Assembly (NCBI GenBank): GCA_035934315.1
Contig: DASYXZ010000081.1
Location: forward strand, 1 to 64,000
From: DASYXZ01 sp035934315
GTDB taxonomy: Bacteria > Acidobacteriota > Terriglobia > UBA7540
DNA: 64,000 nt
Reading direction: 5' to 3'
This document shows positions 16,011 to 25,660 of this stretch, in pieces (the first letter of the stretch is position 1; the number at the start of each line of letters is the position of its first letter). The notes beneath the pieces are model-generated. The model did no database searches. It saw only the letters and a list, made by a program, of their open reading frames with translations, and was not told where the DNA came from. The position numbers were made by a program, and so were the translations under genes.

Positions 16011-17681
16011 TCACCAGCTCAAACTGATCAGTGACACACTTTGTGAAGGAAGCTCGAATTTAATACTGAAGTCACCAGATGCCACTTTGAGCCACTGCGG
16101 AGAGGTCTCCAATTGCAGTTGCCCTGCCGCCTTCAGCCGAACAAGCTGCTCAGGCGATGGTTCCTGGGGTGATCCCATCTCTTTCCAAAGCGTGTAAGCG
16201 TTGCTGGTGAACTGATCAATCCGATAGTGCTGGAGCAGGATTTTACCGGTTGGGCTGTGTATGCCTCCCACGGTCAAGTCAATCAGGGCAGGTGGCGCGG
16301 GCACATCTTCGTCCTGGTAATTCCACACGAGGGCTGTCACGTGGCGGCCATCACGAGTGGCCAGCACATTGATGTCTGGCGCGCTCCCGGCCCCCGCGCT
16401 GAGCACGGAGTCAAGGCTTAACGCGCCACTGCTTTCTGCCTGGATTCTTTCTCCGCCCATCAAACCAAGCATTCGAAAAACGTTCAGCACGGGCAAATCG
16501 ATCCCGCGGGTTGACACCGCCCGCAAACCCACGAAATAAGGTTGATCCTCAAATTCGAAGGCCCACGTCAGGACGCCCTGGAGGTTGACGTTGTAACGCC
16601 TGGCTAATTCCAGCGCGTCGTGCAGCACTGCCGCGTTGTAGCTGGCATACTGTGAAGTATTCCGGTAGGCGTCCTCCGGATGCGCCGCGACCGAGCAAGC
16701 CGCGCAACCTTCAGGGTCAGACTCGCTGAGGACGATGGGTAACTGGCGAAGCTCCGGAAAGCTTGCCACAATTTCAAATCCCTTCGCGATGCTCTCCAAG
16801 TGATTGCGGATTCCCATTTGCACATGGCCATCCACCAGCAGGACACGACCCTTGGCGTGGAAGGAAATGAAGTCCAACGGAGATCCCGTTTTCCCCGTGG
16901 CGTAATTCCTGCCGCTCATACAATGAGCCAGGAAATTCTTAAGATACCCGGCGGCCCGGGGATTGCCCGGCCCCGTGGTGCCCGGCCCTCCCACGCGCGC
17001 ACCGGGCAAAGCATCTTTTACTGCCCGGGTGGTATAATCATAAAGTTGGTAATACTGTTCTGGTGTACCTTGCCAATAACCTATATCAGGCTCGTTCCAT
17101 ACTTCCCAATCCCACTGCTCGACCTCTTTGCGGCCATACCTTTCCACGGAATGAAGTACCCATTGATGTATCAGTTTCGCCCACTTTCCATAATCCTTGG
17201 GCGGGTAAGCCCACCCGGTAAAGATGGAACCTTTTGGAAACTCATGCTGGTAAGGGTCAGGATGGATGGACAACGCTTTGGGCATAAAACCGATTTCCAC
17301 GAAGGGAGTGATTCCGGCGGCATGGTATTCGTCAAAAATCCTGTCAAGGATTGTCCAGTTATAAACGGCGTGGCCTTGCCCGTCTTCGGTGTAAGCGTTG
17401 GTCGATCCCCACTTCAGCGCCGGTGTGCCGTCGCCGGTCGTCAGCAGATTGTGGGTCCGGTCATGGACAGCCGCGGGGGTCATGGCGGAAAGCTCGGAGA
17501 GGAGCTGTCTGCCGTATTTCATGTAGGTGAAATTCGGCTCATCGTGCCCAAAGTAGGCCCAGCTTGGCTTGAACGCACCCTGAGCGGCGTTCGCATTCAC
17601 GCGAAGGGTAACCGTCCGCTGAGCCAAAAGTTGGAGAGGACAAATCAAGAGCGCAATCGAAATGATAAACTTGATGAGCAT
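16011..17681 (-). CDS. Secreted GH39-like beta-xylosidase
   Basis: This is a clan GH-A glycosidase of about 556 residues. The start at 17681 gives the signal peptide MLIKFIISIALLICPLQLLA; an upstream ATG at 17768 in the same frame is possible and neither has a clear Shine-Dalgarno. The acid/base glutamate is in WEVWNEPDIGYW and the probable nucleophile is in VLSESDPEGC. The N-terminal lead into the barrel (SWAYFGHDEPNFTYMKYGR) is as in GH39 xylosidases. A C-terminal beta-sandwich follows. Substrate is likely xylosidic side structures of arabinoxylan, given the neighbours. A LacI-type operator overlaps its promoter. Confidence 0.85.
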   Translation of the reverse strand: MLIKFIISIALLICPLQLLAQRTVTLRVNANAAQGAFKPSWAYFGHDEPNFTYMKYGRQLLSELSAMTPAAVHDRTHNLLTTGDGTPALKWGSTNAYTEDGQGHAVYNWTILDRIFDEYHAAGITPFVEIGFMPKALSIHPDPYQHEFPKGSIFTGWAYPPKDYGKWAKLIHQWVLHSVERYGRKEVEQWDWEVWNEPDIGYWQGTPEQYYQLYDYTTRAVKDALPGARVGGPGTTGPGNPRAAGYLKNFLAHCMSGRNYATGKTGSPLDFISFHAKGRVLLVDGHVQMGIRNHLESIAKGFEIVASFPELRQLPIVLSESDPEGCAACSVAAHPEDAYRNTSQYASYNAAVLHDALELARRYNVNLQGVLTWAFEFEDQPYFVGLRAVSTRGIDLPVLNVFRMLGLMGGERIQAESSGALSLDSVLSAGAGSAPDINVLATRDGRHVTALVWNYQDEDVPAPPALIDLTVGGIHSPTGKILLQHYRIDQFTSNAYTLWKEMGSPQEPSPEQLVRLKAAGQLQLETSPQWLKVASGDFSIKFELPSQSVSLISLSW

Positions 17682-17776
17682 TTGAGAATATAACCCAAAC
17701 GGAGAATCTGAATCCAAAATCAGGGCATGCCAGAATCGAATAACAGTTTTCCTTCTGTTGAAGGTCACTTTATCCT

Positions 17777-17794
17777 GGCGTGGCTTTCCACGCC
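17777..17794. repeat. Perfect 7-bp-stem hairpin in the GH39 leader
   Basis: GGCGTGG-CTTT-CCACGCC forms a perfect hairpin between the GH39 start and its predicted promoter. No T-run follows on either strand, so it is not an intrinsic terminator. Role unknown. Confidence 0.4.
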
Positions 17795-17941
17795 TGCCCT
17801 AAGGTCAATGTCTTCGATCAGTGCCCTCCGGGACGCAAGAATTATTCCCACATCCAGGACAATCGAACGACCTCAATGATGCCTGTGGCTCGGACTTGGT
17901 GTAGAATCTGGAGCGAGCGCCCGGTGCGAGACTCACACGGA

Positions 17942-17976
17942 TAAAACGTTTAACCCCTTGCGCCACATTCTGTCAA
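17942..17976 (-). promoter_or_regulatory. GH39 promoter with overlapping LacI-type operator
   Basis: On the minus strand, TTGACA (17971-17976) and GTTAAA (17949-17954) are 16 bases apart. The operator TAAAACGTTTAACC (17942-17955) covers the -10 box. The divergent lacI-type gene starts about 100 bases to the right, so the site may also serve in autoregulation. Confidence 0.6.
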
Positions 17977-18058
17977 CTATTTTTCTATGTTGTTTTTTTG
18001 GCATATCTTGAACTTGACGAACCAAAGTGATAAGGTACCGCAAGGTTAGAATATAAAC

Positions 18059-19090
18059 ATGCAATCCAAGTTGGCGGGATCTCAGGGAATTACCATCCAT
18101 GAAGTGGCAAAGGCAGCCGGAGTTTCCACGGCCACGGTTTCCCATGCCTTTAATTCCACCGGACGGATTATGCCGGCAACACGACAGCGCGTCCTGTCCA
18201 TTGCCCGCGCGCTTAAATATTATCCCAATAGTAACGCCCGAAGGCTTGCCGCCCACAGCAGCCGGACTTTGGGAATTATAGTTTCCGACCTTGAGAATCC
18301 ATTCTTTTCCGTCGTCATAAGAAACTTCGAAGCGCGCGCCCGCCACTGGCGTTATGACGTCATCGTGAGTGAAACCAACTACGAACTCCTGCTCATGCGA
18401 CAATCGGCGGAACGCATGCTCGAGCAAAAGGTGCGTGGAGTCGCGATACTGACCTCCGAGATGAGCCCGTCCTGGCTCAATGAAATCGTCCGCCAGAATA
18501 TCCCGGTAACCTGCTTCGATTTGGACTTCGCGAGCGAGAACGCAACCAACATTAAAGTTGACTACCTTACCGGCATGCGCCAGGTAATTGACCATCTTTA
18601 CCAGTTTGGACACCGGCGGATTGCCTATGTGGGTGGCCGCAGGACATTCAAAAATATTCTTTCGCGCCACCAAAGCTACATCGCAACCATGCAGGCCCTC
18701 GGCATGGAGCCCGGCCCAATAATTGATGGCAACCAATGTTTGGATGGAGGGTACTCAGCCGGGATGGCCCTTCTCAAAGAGTCCCCCAGACCCACAGGTG
18801 TGGTGGCGATGAACGACATGACGGCGGTGGGACTGATCAAGGCATTCACCGACGGCGGTCTTCGTGTCCCGGCGGATATATCGGTGACGGGGTTTGACAA
18901 CACTTACCTGGCGGAGTATTTCGTGCCCAGACTGACCACAGTCGACATGCACGCTGACGTCATTGGCCGTGTAGCGGCTGATGCGCTTCACGAGGCATCA
19001 ACGGGCACGCTCAACGAGGCCAAGAAGTATGTTGTGGAAATCAATCTGATCATTGGGAAGTCCACCGGGCCCGCCCCTGATATGAATTGA
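18059..19090 (+). CDS. LacI-family transcriptional regulator, likely of arabinose genes
   Basis: This 343-residue protein has the LacI helix-turn-helix at residues 11-35 (ITIHEVAKAAGVSTATVSHA) and the hinge-helix region NARRLAAHSSRTLGIIV. A periplasmic-binding-protein-like sugar domain follows, ending FDNTYLAEYFVPRLTTV. It sits between the GH39 gene and araDB. Four matching operators stand before GH51, GH39, araB and the TonB-dependent receptor gene, which supports a local repressor responding to arabinose or a derivative. The effector is inference. The gene is not the GntR-type AraR of Bacillus or the AraC of enterics. Confidence 0.9.
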   Translation: MQSKLAGSQGITIHEVAKAAGVSTATVSHAFNSTGRIMPATRQRVLSIARALKYYPNSNARRLAAHSSRTLGIIVSDLENPFFSVVIRNFEARARHWRYDVIVSETNYELLLMRQSAERMLEQKVRGVAILTSEMSPSWLNEIVRQNIPVTCFDLDFASENATNIKVDYLTGMRQVIDHLYQFGHRRIAYVGGRRTFKNILSRHQSYIATMQALGMEPGPIIDGNQCLDGGYSAGMALLKESPRPTGVVAMNDMTAVGLIKAFTDGGLRVPADISVTGFDNTYLAEYFVPRLTTVDMHADVIGRVAADALHEASTGTLNEAKKYVVEINLIIGKSTGPAPDMN

Positions 19091-19191
19091 AGCAATTGAG
19101 CGCGGCGCGAAGGCCGTTGGGTTTCGCGCAGCACTGGTTCGAGAGGCGCAGTAAGCTGCGTGGGCAGCGCTGAATCATCGTCAACTCACCA

Positions 19192-19851
19192 TCAACGCTT
19201 TTTCGTCTGCCCGTACGTTGTGTGATAGCGTCCGTACCATTTCTTTACTTCTTTCGAGGGCAGCGGTTTCGGTTTCCCCAGGAGCAGCGCCAAGTGGCAG
19301 GTCCGGGCCACGTCCTCCAGCATCACCGCGGCTTTAAAGGCCGCGCCAGGGGTTACACCAAAAGTAAATACGCCGTGATGCGCCAGCAGCACCGCCGGCG
19401 CCTTGCCTGAATATTTCAGGATGGCCTCCCCAATGTGATCACCGGCGTTATCCACGTAAGGCGCGCAGGGAATCTCATCGCCAAATTCATCGGCAATCGC
19501 CGTCAGGTAGGCCGGAATCGAACGGCCCAGCAGTGCAAAACTGGTGGCGTAATTCGAATGGGTATGGACGATGCCGCCCACTTCGGAACGGTGTTTGTAG
19601 ATGTAGAGATGATGAGGGAGATCCACTGAAGGCTTCCATCGGCCTTGAACTTTGCGGCCTTCAAGGTCGGTCACAGCCAGGTCTGCCGGGCGCAACTTTT
19701 CATAATCCATGCCGCTCGGCTTGATCACCACCAGGCCGCGCTGCCGGTCAATGCCGCTGGCATTGCCGCTGTGCATGGTTACGAGGCCGGCGCGGTAAAT
19801 GCCCAGGTTCGCTTCCCACACGCGATGCCGCAATTTTTCAAAGGATGACAT
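19192..19851 (-). CDS. araD: L-ribulose-5-phosphate 4-epimerase
   Basis: AraD converts L-ribulose 5-phosphate to D-xylulose 5-phosphate. The 219-residue class II aldolase-fold protein has TMHSGNASGIDRQRG and KPSGMDY for phosphate/substrate binding. The zinc ligands are the histidines of IVHTHSNYA (H96, H98) and LLAHHGVFTFG (about H158/H159). It follows araB by 24 bases on the same strand and closes the arabinose operon. Slightly short compared with the E. coli enzyme (231) but complete. Confidence 0.93.
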   Translation of the reverse strand: MSSFEKLRHRVWEANLGIYRAGLVTMHSGNASGIDRQRGLVVIKPSGMDYEKLRPADLAVTDLEGRKVQGRWKPSVDLPHHLYIYKHRSEVGGIVHTHSNYATSFALLGRSIPAYLTAIADEFGDEIPCAPYVDNAGDHIGEAILKYSGKAPAVLLAHHGVFTFGVTPGAAFKAAVMLEDVARTCHLALLLGKPKPLPSKEVKKWYGRYHTTYGQTKKR

Positions 19852-19875
19852 TCGAGTGGCTCGCCTACAACAATC

Positions 19876-21567
19876 TTAGTCAACCCGCGCCTTGGTTGTC
19901 ACCGCTCCGCGCAGCGTCTTCAACCGCTTCATCACATCATTGGTTCCGCGGCCAAAGTAATCGTGCAGCGTTTGGTACTCCGTAAAAAGTTTATTGTAAA
20001 TCTCATGGTGTTCGCGCCGAGGGCGGTAAGTTAATTTCTGCACCTGGGCCATGTGGCGGGCTGCGTCAAAAATCGAATCATAGCCACCGGCCTCGCGGCC
20101 GGCGGCAACCGCACCGTGCATCGCGGCGCCGAGAGCCGGGCAGGTCTGTAGACGCCGGGCGAGTTTGATTTCACGTCCGGTTACATCGGCATAAATCTGC
20201 ATCAATAAATGATTGCGCTCCGGAAGCCCACCACAGGCAAAAAGATTATCCACGGGCACGCCTCTGGACTCAAAAGATTCGATGATCTGGCGCGTGCCCA
20301 AAGCCGTGGCCTCCATCAGCGCCCGGTAAATCTCCTCCGGCTTGGTGGCCAGCCTCATTCCCAGCAAGACTCCGGTAAGATCGGCGTCCACCAGGATCGA
20401 ACGATTCCCGTTCCACCAGTCGAGCGCGAGTAATCCGGACTGACCGGGCTTCAGCGCCGCGGCCCGTTTTTCAAGCCACTGCGCCAGGCTCGCTTTCTGT
20501 TTGCGTGCGTCCCGAGCCGCGTGTTCCGGCACGCCATTCTCAAAAAACCAGGCAAAAATATCTCCCACCGCGGACTGACCGGCCTCGAATCCCCACAAAC
20601 CCGGCACTACGCCGTCCTCCACCGTCCCGCACATGCCTTCCACCATCTGGCGTTCTTTGCCGAGCAACAAGTGACAAATGGAGGTGCCCATGATCATCAC
20701 CAATGATCCCGGAGTGGTCACCGTGCAGGCCGGAACAGCCACGTGGGCATCCACGTTTCCGATTGAGACAGGCGTGCCCGCGCGCAATCCCGTCGCCTTG
20801 GCCCAGTAAGGCGTGAGGCCGCCGGCCCGTTGGCCGAGCGCGTAATAAGTTTCCGGAACCTTCGTGCCAATCACGTTCTTCATCAGCGGATGCAAAGCCC
20901 CAAAGAAATCAGGCGTTGGAAATCCTTTGCCCTTCACCCACATCGCCTTGTAACCCGCCGTGCATGAGTTGCGTTTTTCTTCCCCGGTCAGTTGCCAGAC
21001 AATCCAATCCGCCGCTTCGATAAATCGGTCGGTCAGTTCATAAACGTCGGGAGCTTCATCTGCGACCTGCAGGAGTTTGGAAAAGAACCATTCGGAAGAA
21101 TACTTGCCGCCGTAAATGCGTATGAAATCCTCATCGCGTTCGCGGCCGATTTCATTGATGCGGTTGGCCTCCGGCTGCGCCGCGTGATGCTTCCAGAGCT
21201 TCACCCACGCGTGCGGATTTTTCTTGAGCTGCGGAAGAAAACTGAGAGGCGTGCCGTCACGCTTCACCGGAAGCGGAGTTGAGGCGGTAAAGTCCGTGCC
21301 GATTCCAATAACATCCTCTGGCCGAGCGCCCGCGCTCTTGAGCGCCCTGGGCACTCCTTTTTCGACCACATGCAGGTAGTCACGTGCATTCTGCAACGCC
21401 CAATCCGGTTCGAGGGGCGGACCGCCGGGAAGTCTCTCGTCCAAAACTCCGTCGGGATAGGGAACAATCGAGCTCGCCAGCTCCTCGCCGTTCCGGACCC
21501 GTACCACCACAGCGCGGCCCGATTCCGTCCCGTAGTCGATTCCCACTGCGAACTTTTCTTTGGCCAT
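19876..21567 (-). CDS. araB: L-ribulokinase
   Basis: AraB phosphorylates L-ribulose at O5. The 563-residue FGGY-family kinase has the N-terminal phosphate-binding segment AVGIDYGTESGRAVVVRV and the FGGY C-terminal signature region NLFACGGLPERNHLLMQIYADV. Length is as in characterised ribulokinases, longer than typical xylulokinases, and pairing with araD supports the assignment. L-arabinose isomerase (araA) is not in this window. Its promoter and operator lie at 21765-21819. Confidence 0.93.
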   Translation of the reverse strand: MAKEKFAVGIDYGTESGRAVVVRVRNGEELASSIVPYPDGVLDERLPGGPPLEPDWALQNARDYLHVVEKGVPRALKSAGARPEDVIGIGTDFTASTPLPVKRDGTPLSFLPQLKKNPHAWVKLWKHHAAQPEANRINEIGRERDEDFIRIYGGKYSSEWFFSKLLQVADEAPDVYELTDRFIEAADWIVWQLTGEEKRNSCTAGYKAMWVKGKGFPTPDFFGALHPLMKNVIGTKVPETYYALGQRAGGLTPYWAKATGLRAGTPVSIGNVDAHVAVPACTVTTPGSLVMIMGTSICHLLLGKERQMVEGMCGTVEDGVVPGLWGFEAGQSAVGDIFAWFFENGVPEHAARDARKQKASLAQWLEKRAAALKPGQSGLLALDWWNGNRSILVDADLTGVLLGMRLATKPEEIYRALMEATALGTRQIIESFESRGVPVDNLFACGGLPERNHLLMQIYADVTGREIKLARRLQTCPALGAAMHGAVAAGREAGGYDSIFDAARHMAQVQKLTYRPRREHHEIYNKLFTEYQTLHDYFGRGTNDVMKRLKTLRGAVTTKARVD

Positions 21568-21764
21568 GTGTGTCCTATCGAGGCACGTTCATCGGACCCC
21601 TACTCGTGAAATTTTCATATATCCTCATCGCGCATTCAGAAAAGATTTCGTTTCAGCCCTCAGCATTCCCAACCAGGTTTCCGCAAGACTAATTCGCTAA
21701 GCTTGGATGGCGTCGATCCTGAAGAGACTACGCCAGACGGGCACTCGGAAAATAAAATTCAAGT

Positions 21765-21819
21765 GTAAGCGTTTAATCATTGTGTTCCGCTTTTATCAAT
21801 GGTAATCGCCGGTTGTCAA
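21765..21819 (-). promoter_or_regulatory. araB promoter with downstream LacI-type operator
   Basis: On the minus strand a consensus -35 TTGACA (21814-21819) is followed after 17 bases by ATAAAA (21791-21796). The operator GTAAGCGTTTAATC (21765-21778) begins about a dozen bases downstream of the -10, a classic roadblock position. The arrangement is the same as at the receptor promoter (30837-30893). Confidence 0.7.
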
Positions 21820-21961
21820 GTGCTTTTAGTGCTTTTAGAACTCTTTTGGAATAATTGCCTTGTCCTGCGGTGGTGGAAGCAGCGAATCCCAGCAGGCCCC
21901 TCTGATACTGCTTGAACACAACCAAAATAAATATTGGGCCCAAAGCGAGGACTCCGTTCAT
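21773..21961 (-). other. 62-codon reading frame upstream of araB, possible gene remnant
   Basis: ATG 21961 has a good AAAGGAG Shine-Dalgarno. The peptide has one hydrophobic segment (VLALGPIFILVVF) followed by KQYQRGLLGFAAS, faintly like the C-terminus of a sugar ABC permease, then a charged tail. The araB promoter lies inside its 3' half, which argues against a functional gene. Apart from this and the promoters noted, the gap 21568-22319 holds nothing recognised. Confidence 0.25.
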
Positions 21962-22214
21962 GGAGGCTCCTTTATTTTGTTCGATTTTTATCGTAAAACT
22001 TAAGCCCCTGAAACACAAGAGAAACAGCATCGCAAGTTTATAAGTAGGCGGGATCTCTCTCGCAATTTTGCAGACGGGCTGGGGACGATGAATATCAAGG
22101 GAACTTCCTGTTGAGTACGCCGCGGGTTAACGCTAGAATGCCTGGGCCATCGGGAAGAATAACGGAAGCCGAAATAATTATTTCGAATTTCCCAAGACGA
22201 ATCCAGAAATTCTT

Positions 22215-22244
22215 TTGACACCGGTGACCAGGGATTGAGATTAT
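22215..22244 (+). promoter_or_regulatory. Sigma-70-like promoter of the 22320 gene
   Basis: TTGACA (22215-22220) and GATTAT (22239-22244) are separated by 18 bases, about 75 bases before the GTG start at 22320. No LacI-type operator is seen here. Confidence 0.5.
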
Positions 22245-22319
22245 TGGTTTCTTCGAACTATTCGACCTGCCAACAATTTCAGGCTCCTGGATGAACGGGC
22301 ATCAGGAGAGGAGGCCACC

Positions 22320-23345
22320 GTGGACGGCAGATCAGGACACCACTCCGGAACAGGGCGCCTGACGATCGTGGCCTTCCTGGGTTTGGCGATGCTCCTCCTG
22401 GCTCCGAGTGCGTGCCAGGGGAGTGACGACTCGATTGAAGGACAGATTCGCGTCACGACCGGTGAGCCTCTCCCGCCCGGGGTTACGGTACGCTTGGAGG
22501 TGGCGGAGAAAATAGTGGTCGACCAACAATTGGTGGGAGCGACGGGGAAATTTGCCTTTTATAATTTAAAGGACCAATCTTACGAGATCATCGTCACGGC
22601 TGACGGGTTTCAGCCTGCCACATCAATGGTGGACATGCACTATCTAGCCAGTCGTTTTCCGACAATTTATTTGATTCCTTTGCCTCCCAAGAAAGCCACT
22701 CCGCCTCCCACGGAAAGTACGACGGATCTTGGTGCGCCCAAGAAAGCTCGCAAGGAATTTGAAAAAGGGTACAGTGCGTTGTCAGTAAAAGATCTGGGCA
22801 GCGCGCAGGAGCATTTGGAAAAGGCTGTTAATCAAGACCCTTGCTACGCGCGGGCGCTGACCGCCCTGGGCATGGTTTTCAGTCTGAAACATGATTTCCC
22901 CGCCGCCGAATCCTCGTTTAAAAAGTCCATCCAATGCGACGGGGGATTTCTGGATGCCTATATTCAAATGCAAACTCTCCTGGATTCGGAGAAGAAATAC
23001 GCAGAGTGCGAGTCCATCATGCAGGAAGGGCTGCGCGTAGCGCCGGGCGAATGGCAGCTTCACTACGGGTTGGGAATTGAGCATCACCACTTGGGCAAGT
23101 ACCCGCAGGCTGCAGAAGAATACTTGAAGGCCGAATCCTTGAGCCCCGCCGTGCCGCCGGACATTCACTTTCGGCTTGCGGACGCGTATTTGGAGTTGAA
23201 GGAGTACGACGAGGCGTACGTGGAAATGCAGAATTATCTGCAGGTTGACCCCAACGGCCCGTTCGCTGTCCAAACCAGGGCCTTGCTCCCGAGTGTGGAT
23301 TCAATGCGCAAATCAAAAGGGCAGCCATTAAAAGACGCGCAGTAG
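22320..23345 (+). CDS. TPR protein with N-terminal carboxypeptidase-regulatory-like domain
   Basis: This 341-residue exported protein starts at GTG 22320 with GGAGAGGAGG five bases upstream. A hydrophobic export segment (LTIVAFLGLAMLLLAPSAC) covers roughly residues 17-36; the cysteine is not in a strict lipobox. Residues 40-105 form a beta-rich CarboxypepD_reg-like module (IEGQIRVTTGEPLPPGVTVR, ATGKFAFYNLKDQSYEIIV). At least four TPRs follow (CYARALTALGMVFSLKHDFP and similar). Such proteins are common in the acidobacterial cell envelope, but the role is unknown. It may be co-transcribed with the next gene, which starts about 65 bases on. Confidence 0.8.
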   Translation: MDGRSGHHSGTGRLTIVAFLGLAMLLLAPSACQGSDDSIEGQIRVTTGEPLPPGVTVRLEVAEKIVVDQQLVGATGKFAFYNLKDQSYEIIVTADGFQPATSMVDMHYLASRFPTIYLIPLPPKKATPPPTESTTDLGAPKKARKEFEKGYSALSVKDLGSAQEHLEKAVNQDPCYARALTALGMVFSLKHDFPAAESSFKKSIQCDGGFLDAYIQMQTLLDSEKKYAECESIMQEGLRVAPGEWQLHYGLGIEHHHLGKYPQAAEEYLKAESLSPAVPPDIHFRLADAYLELKEYDEAYVEMQNYLQVDPNGPFAVQTRALLPSVDSMRKSKGQPLKDAQ

Positions 23346-23409
23346 AATTGGGGGCCGCATCTTGATTGAAACTCATTCGCAGATCAGCAAAGAGGCGAGG
23401 GAGGACGCT

Positions 23410-25503
23410 ATGCCAAGGCAACGAAGAAATTTGCGCTGGGACTGCTGTATCCTTTTCACCATATTCATCAGTCTTTTGTCCGCAGCGCCCAGCAAGGCGG
23501 CTTTCCGCCCACCCGCCGTCCCATTGGTCACCTGCAACCCATACTTCAGCGTGTGGTCTTTCGCTGACCGATTGACTTACGATGCAACGCGCCACTGGAC
23601 AGGAACGAAGCAGGAACTCCATTCCATGATCAAGATTGACGGTAATCTCTGGCGCCTGATGGGCGACGAACCTCGGTCGGTGCAAGCCTTGCCGCAGGTT
23701 GATTTGAAGGTGATGCCGACTCGAATCCTCTATGACTTCGAGGGGGGCGGCGTACACGTTACGCTCACCTTTCTGACGCCGATGATCCCGCGGGATATGG
23801 ATTTAATGTCCTGGCCTGTCACCTACATTATTTGGCAAGTTCATTCCACAGACGGGAAGGATCATGATGTCTCAATTTATTACGACAACACGGCCCAGTT
23901 GGTCGTGAACACGGAGGATGAAGCAGTCGTTTGGGACAAGAAAAGTGACGCGAACCTTGACGTTCTAAGCATGGGCACCGAGGCTCAACCCATCCTCCAG
24001 AAATCAGGCGACAATCTGCGGATTGACTGGGGATACCTTTACGCAGCCGCTTCCAGCGGCGCGCAAACCCACGACGTTGTTGCGCCGCTCCGTAGCGCCT
24101 TTTTCAATTATATCCGGAAGGGTTCCCTGCCCGATGCCGCGAGCACAACACCTGTGACGCCCAGCGCCCAAATGCCCGCAATGGCTTTTGAGTTCGAGCT
24201 TGGAAAGGTGGGAACGAATCCGGTGGAACGCCATTTGATTCTTGCCTACGATCAAATCTACTCTCTTGAATATTTTCATCAACGTCTCCGGCCGTACTGG
24301 CGCCTGAAGCGCTCCAACGCGGTGGAATTGATCCAGGAAGCCGAGCACCGTTACAAGGCAATTGCCCAGGAGGCGGAATCGTTCGATCAAAATCTTATGG
24401 CTGACCTTGCTCGCGTGGGCGGGGAGAAATACAGTCGCCTGGCCGCATTGGCTTATCGGCAGGCCTTGGCGGCGCAAATCCTGGTGGCCGGACCGGATGG
24501 CAAGCCTTTTTTCCTGCCCAAAGAGAATTTCAGCAACGGCTGTATCGGCACAGTGGACGTGATTTATCCCGGTTCGCCGATTCTCCTACTGTTGAACTCC
24601 AAGCTGCTTGAAGCCTCGTTGGTCCCACTGTTCGAGTATGCGGAATCTGGCCGTTGGACTTTCCCGTTTGCACCGCACGATCTTGGAACTTATCCGCTCG
24701 CCAACGGCCAGGTTTATGGGGGCCGCGAGAAGTCGGAAGTTAACCAGATGCCGGTGGAGGAAACAGGCAATATGCTGCTGATGGTTGCGGCAATCTCAAC
24801 CATTAAAGGCAATGCCGGATTCGCGGGCCGATACTGGCCGTTACTCAGCAAGTGGGCGGATTATCTAAAGGAGAAGGGCTTGGACCCGGCGAACCAGCTT
24901 TCCACGGACGATTTTGCCGGCCACCTCGCCCACAATGCGAACCTTTCGATCAAAGCCATCGAGGCGCTCAAAGCCTACTCGGAACTCGCGAAGATGCTGG
25001 GGAAGACCAAGGAAGGAGACCTGTACGCCGCGGCCGCAAGTGATTTTGCACGCCGTTGGGTAAGCATGGCGGACGATGGAAATCATTACCGCCTGGCCTT
25101 CGATCAACCGGGGAGCTGGAGCCAGAAGTACAATCTGGTATGGGACAAGGTGCTGGGCTTGCATCTTTTTCCTGCGGAAGTCGCGTCGCGTGAAGTGGCT
25201 TACTACGTGGAAAAGGAAAATCGCTTCGGATTTCCTCTGGACAATCGTCGGGATTACACCAAGCTTGATTGGGAATTCTGGTCGGCAACGCTTGCCGATT
25301 CGAAGACGGACTGGGACAAACTCATCGCACCCATTTGGGATTGGGCCAACCAATCGCCCAGCCGGGTTCCTCTAACTGACTGGTACTGGACGACAGACGG
25401 AACGCAAGTTGGCTTTCAGGCTCGGTCGGTCGTCGGAGGGTTATTCATCAGAATGCTGGCGGATCGTAAAACGTGGGGGCGATGGGCAAATGGAAGTCAT
25501 TGA
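23410..25503 (+). CDS. Secreted glutaminase A-like protein (DUF5127/DUF4965/DUF1793)
   Basis: The product is 697 residues from ATG 23410, preceded by GGGAGG; an in-frame TTG at 23362 has no ribosome site. A signal peptide (CILFTIFISLLSAAPSKAAF) leads into the sequence VTCNPYFSVWSFADRLTYDATRHW typical of this family. The C-terminal alpha/alpha-barrel part shows VDVIYPGSPILLLLN, FPFAPHDLGTYPLANGQ, MPVEETGNMLLM and WYWTTDGTQVGFQARSVVGG. Fungal members are called glutaminase A, but bacterial members often sit in polysaccharide loci and the true substrate is uncertain. Presence inside an arabinose island suggests a glycan-linked role. Confidence 0.85.
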   Translation: MPRQRRNLRWDCCILFTIFISLLSAAPSKAAFRPPAVPLVTCNPYFSVWSFADRLTYDATRHWTGTKQELHSMIKIDGNLWRLMGDEPRSVQALPQVDLKVMPTRILYDFEGGGVHVTLTFLTPMIPRDMDLMSWPVTYIIWQVHSTDGKDHDVSIYYDNTAQLVVNTEDEAVVWDKKSDANLDVLSMGTEAQPILQKSGDNLRIDWGYLYAAASSGAQTHDVVAPLRSAFFNYIRKGSLPDAASTTPVTPSAQMPAMAFEFELGKVGTNPVERHLILAYDQIYSLEYFHQRLRPYWRLKRSNAVELIQEAEHRYKAIAQEAESFDQNLMADLARVGGEKYSRLAALAYRQALAAQILVAGPDGKPFFLPKENFSNGCIGTVDVIYPGSPILLLLNSKLLEASLVPLFEYAESGRWTFPFAPHDLGTYPLANGQVYGGREKSEVNQMPVEETGNMLLMVAAISTIKGNAGFAGRYWPLLSKWADYLKEKGLDPANQLSTDDFAGHLAHNANLSIKAIEALKAYSELAKMLGKTKEGDLYAAAASDFARRWVSMADDGNHYRLAFDQPGSWSQKYNLVWDKVLGLHLFPAEVASREVAYYVEKENRFGFPLDNRRDYTKLDWEFWSATLADSKTDWDKLIAPIWDWANQSPSRVPLTDWYWTTDGTQVGFQARSVVGGLFIRMLADRKTWGRWANGSH

Positions 25504-25660
25504 CCATCCGCAGGCACGCTTTCCGTCCAACCATTTCAGATTCGGCGATGGGTCGCTGCTTGATCAGAATTAGAATTAATCAATCGCTCAGCGGTTCTGG
25601 ACAAACACTTCGTCATCGGCTGCGCGACGGAGCATGAACTCCTGGAAATGTGAGGCGAAA

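Noticed and set aside
15751..16014. 87-codon gene after GH39
   Set aside because: No recognisable domain, GTG start overlapping a stop and no homologue recalled; kept only as a note on the gap.
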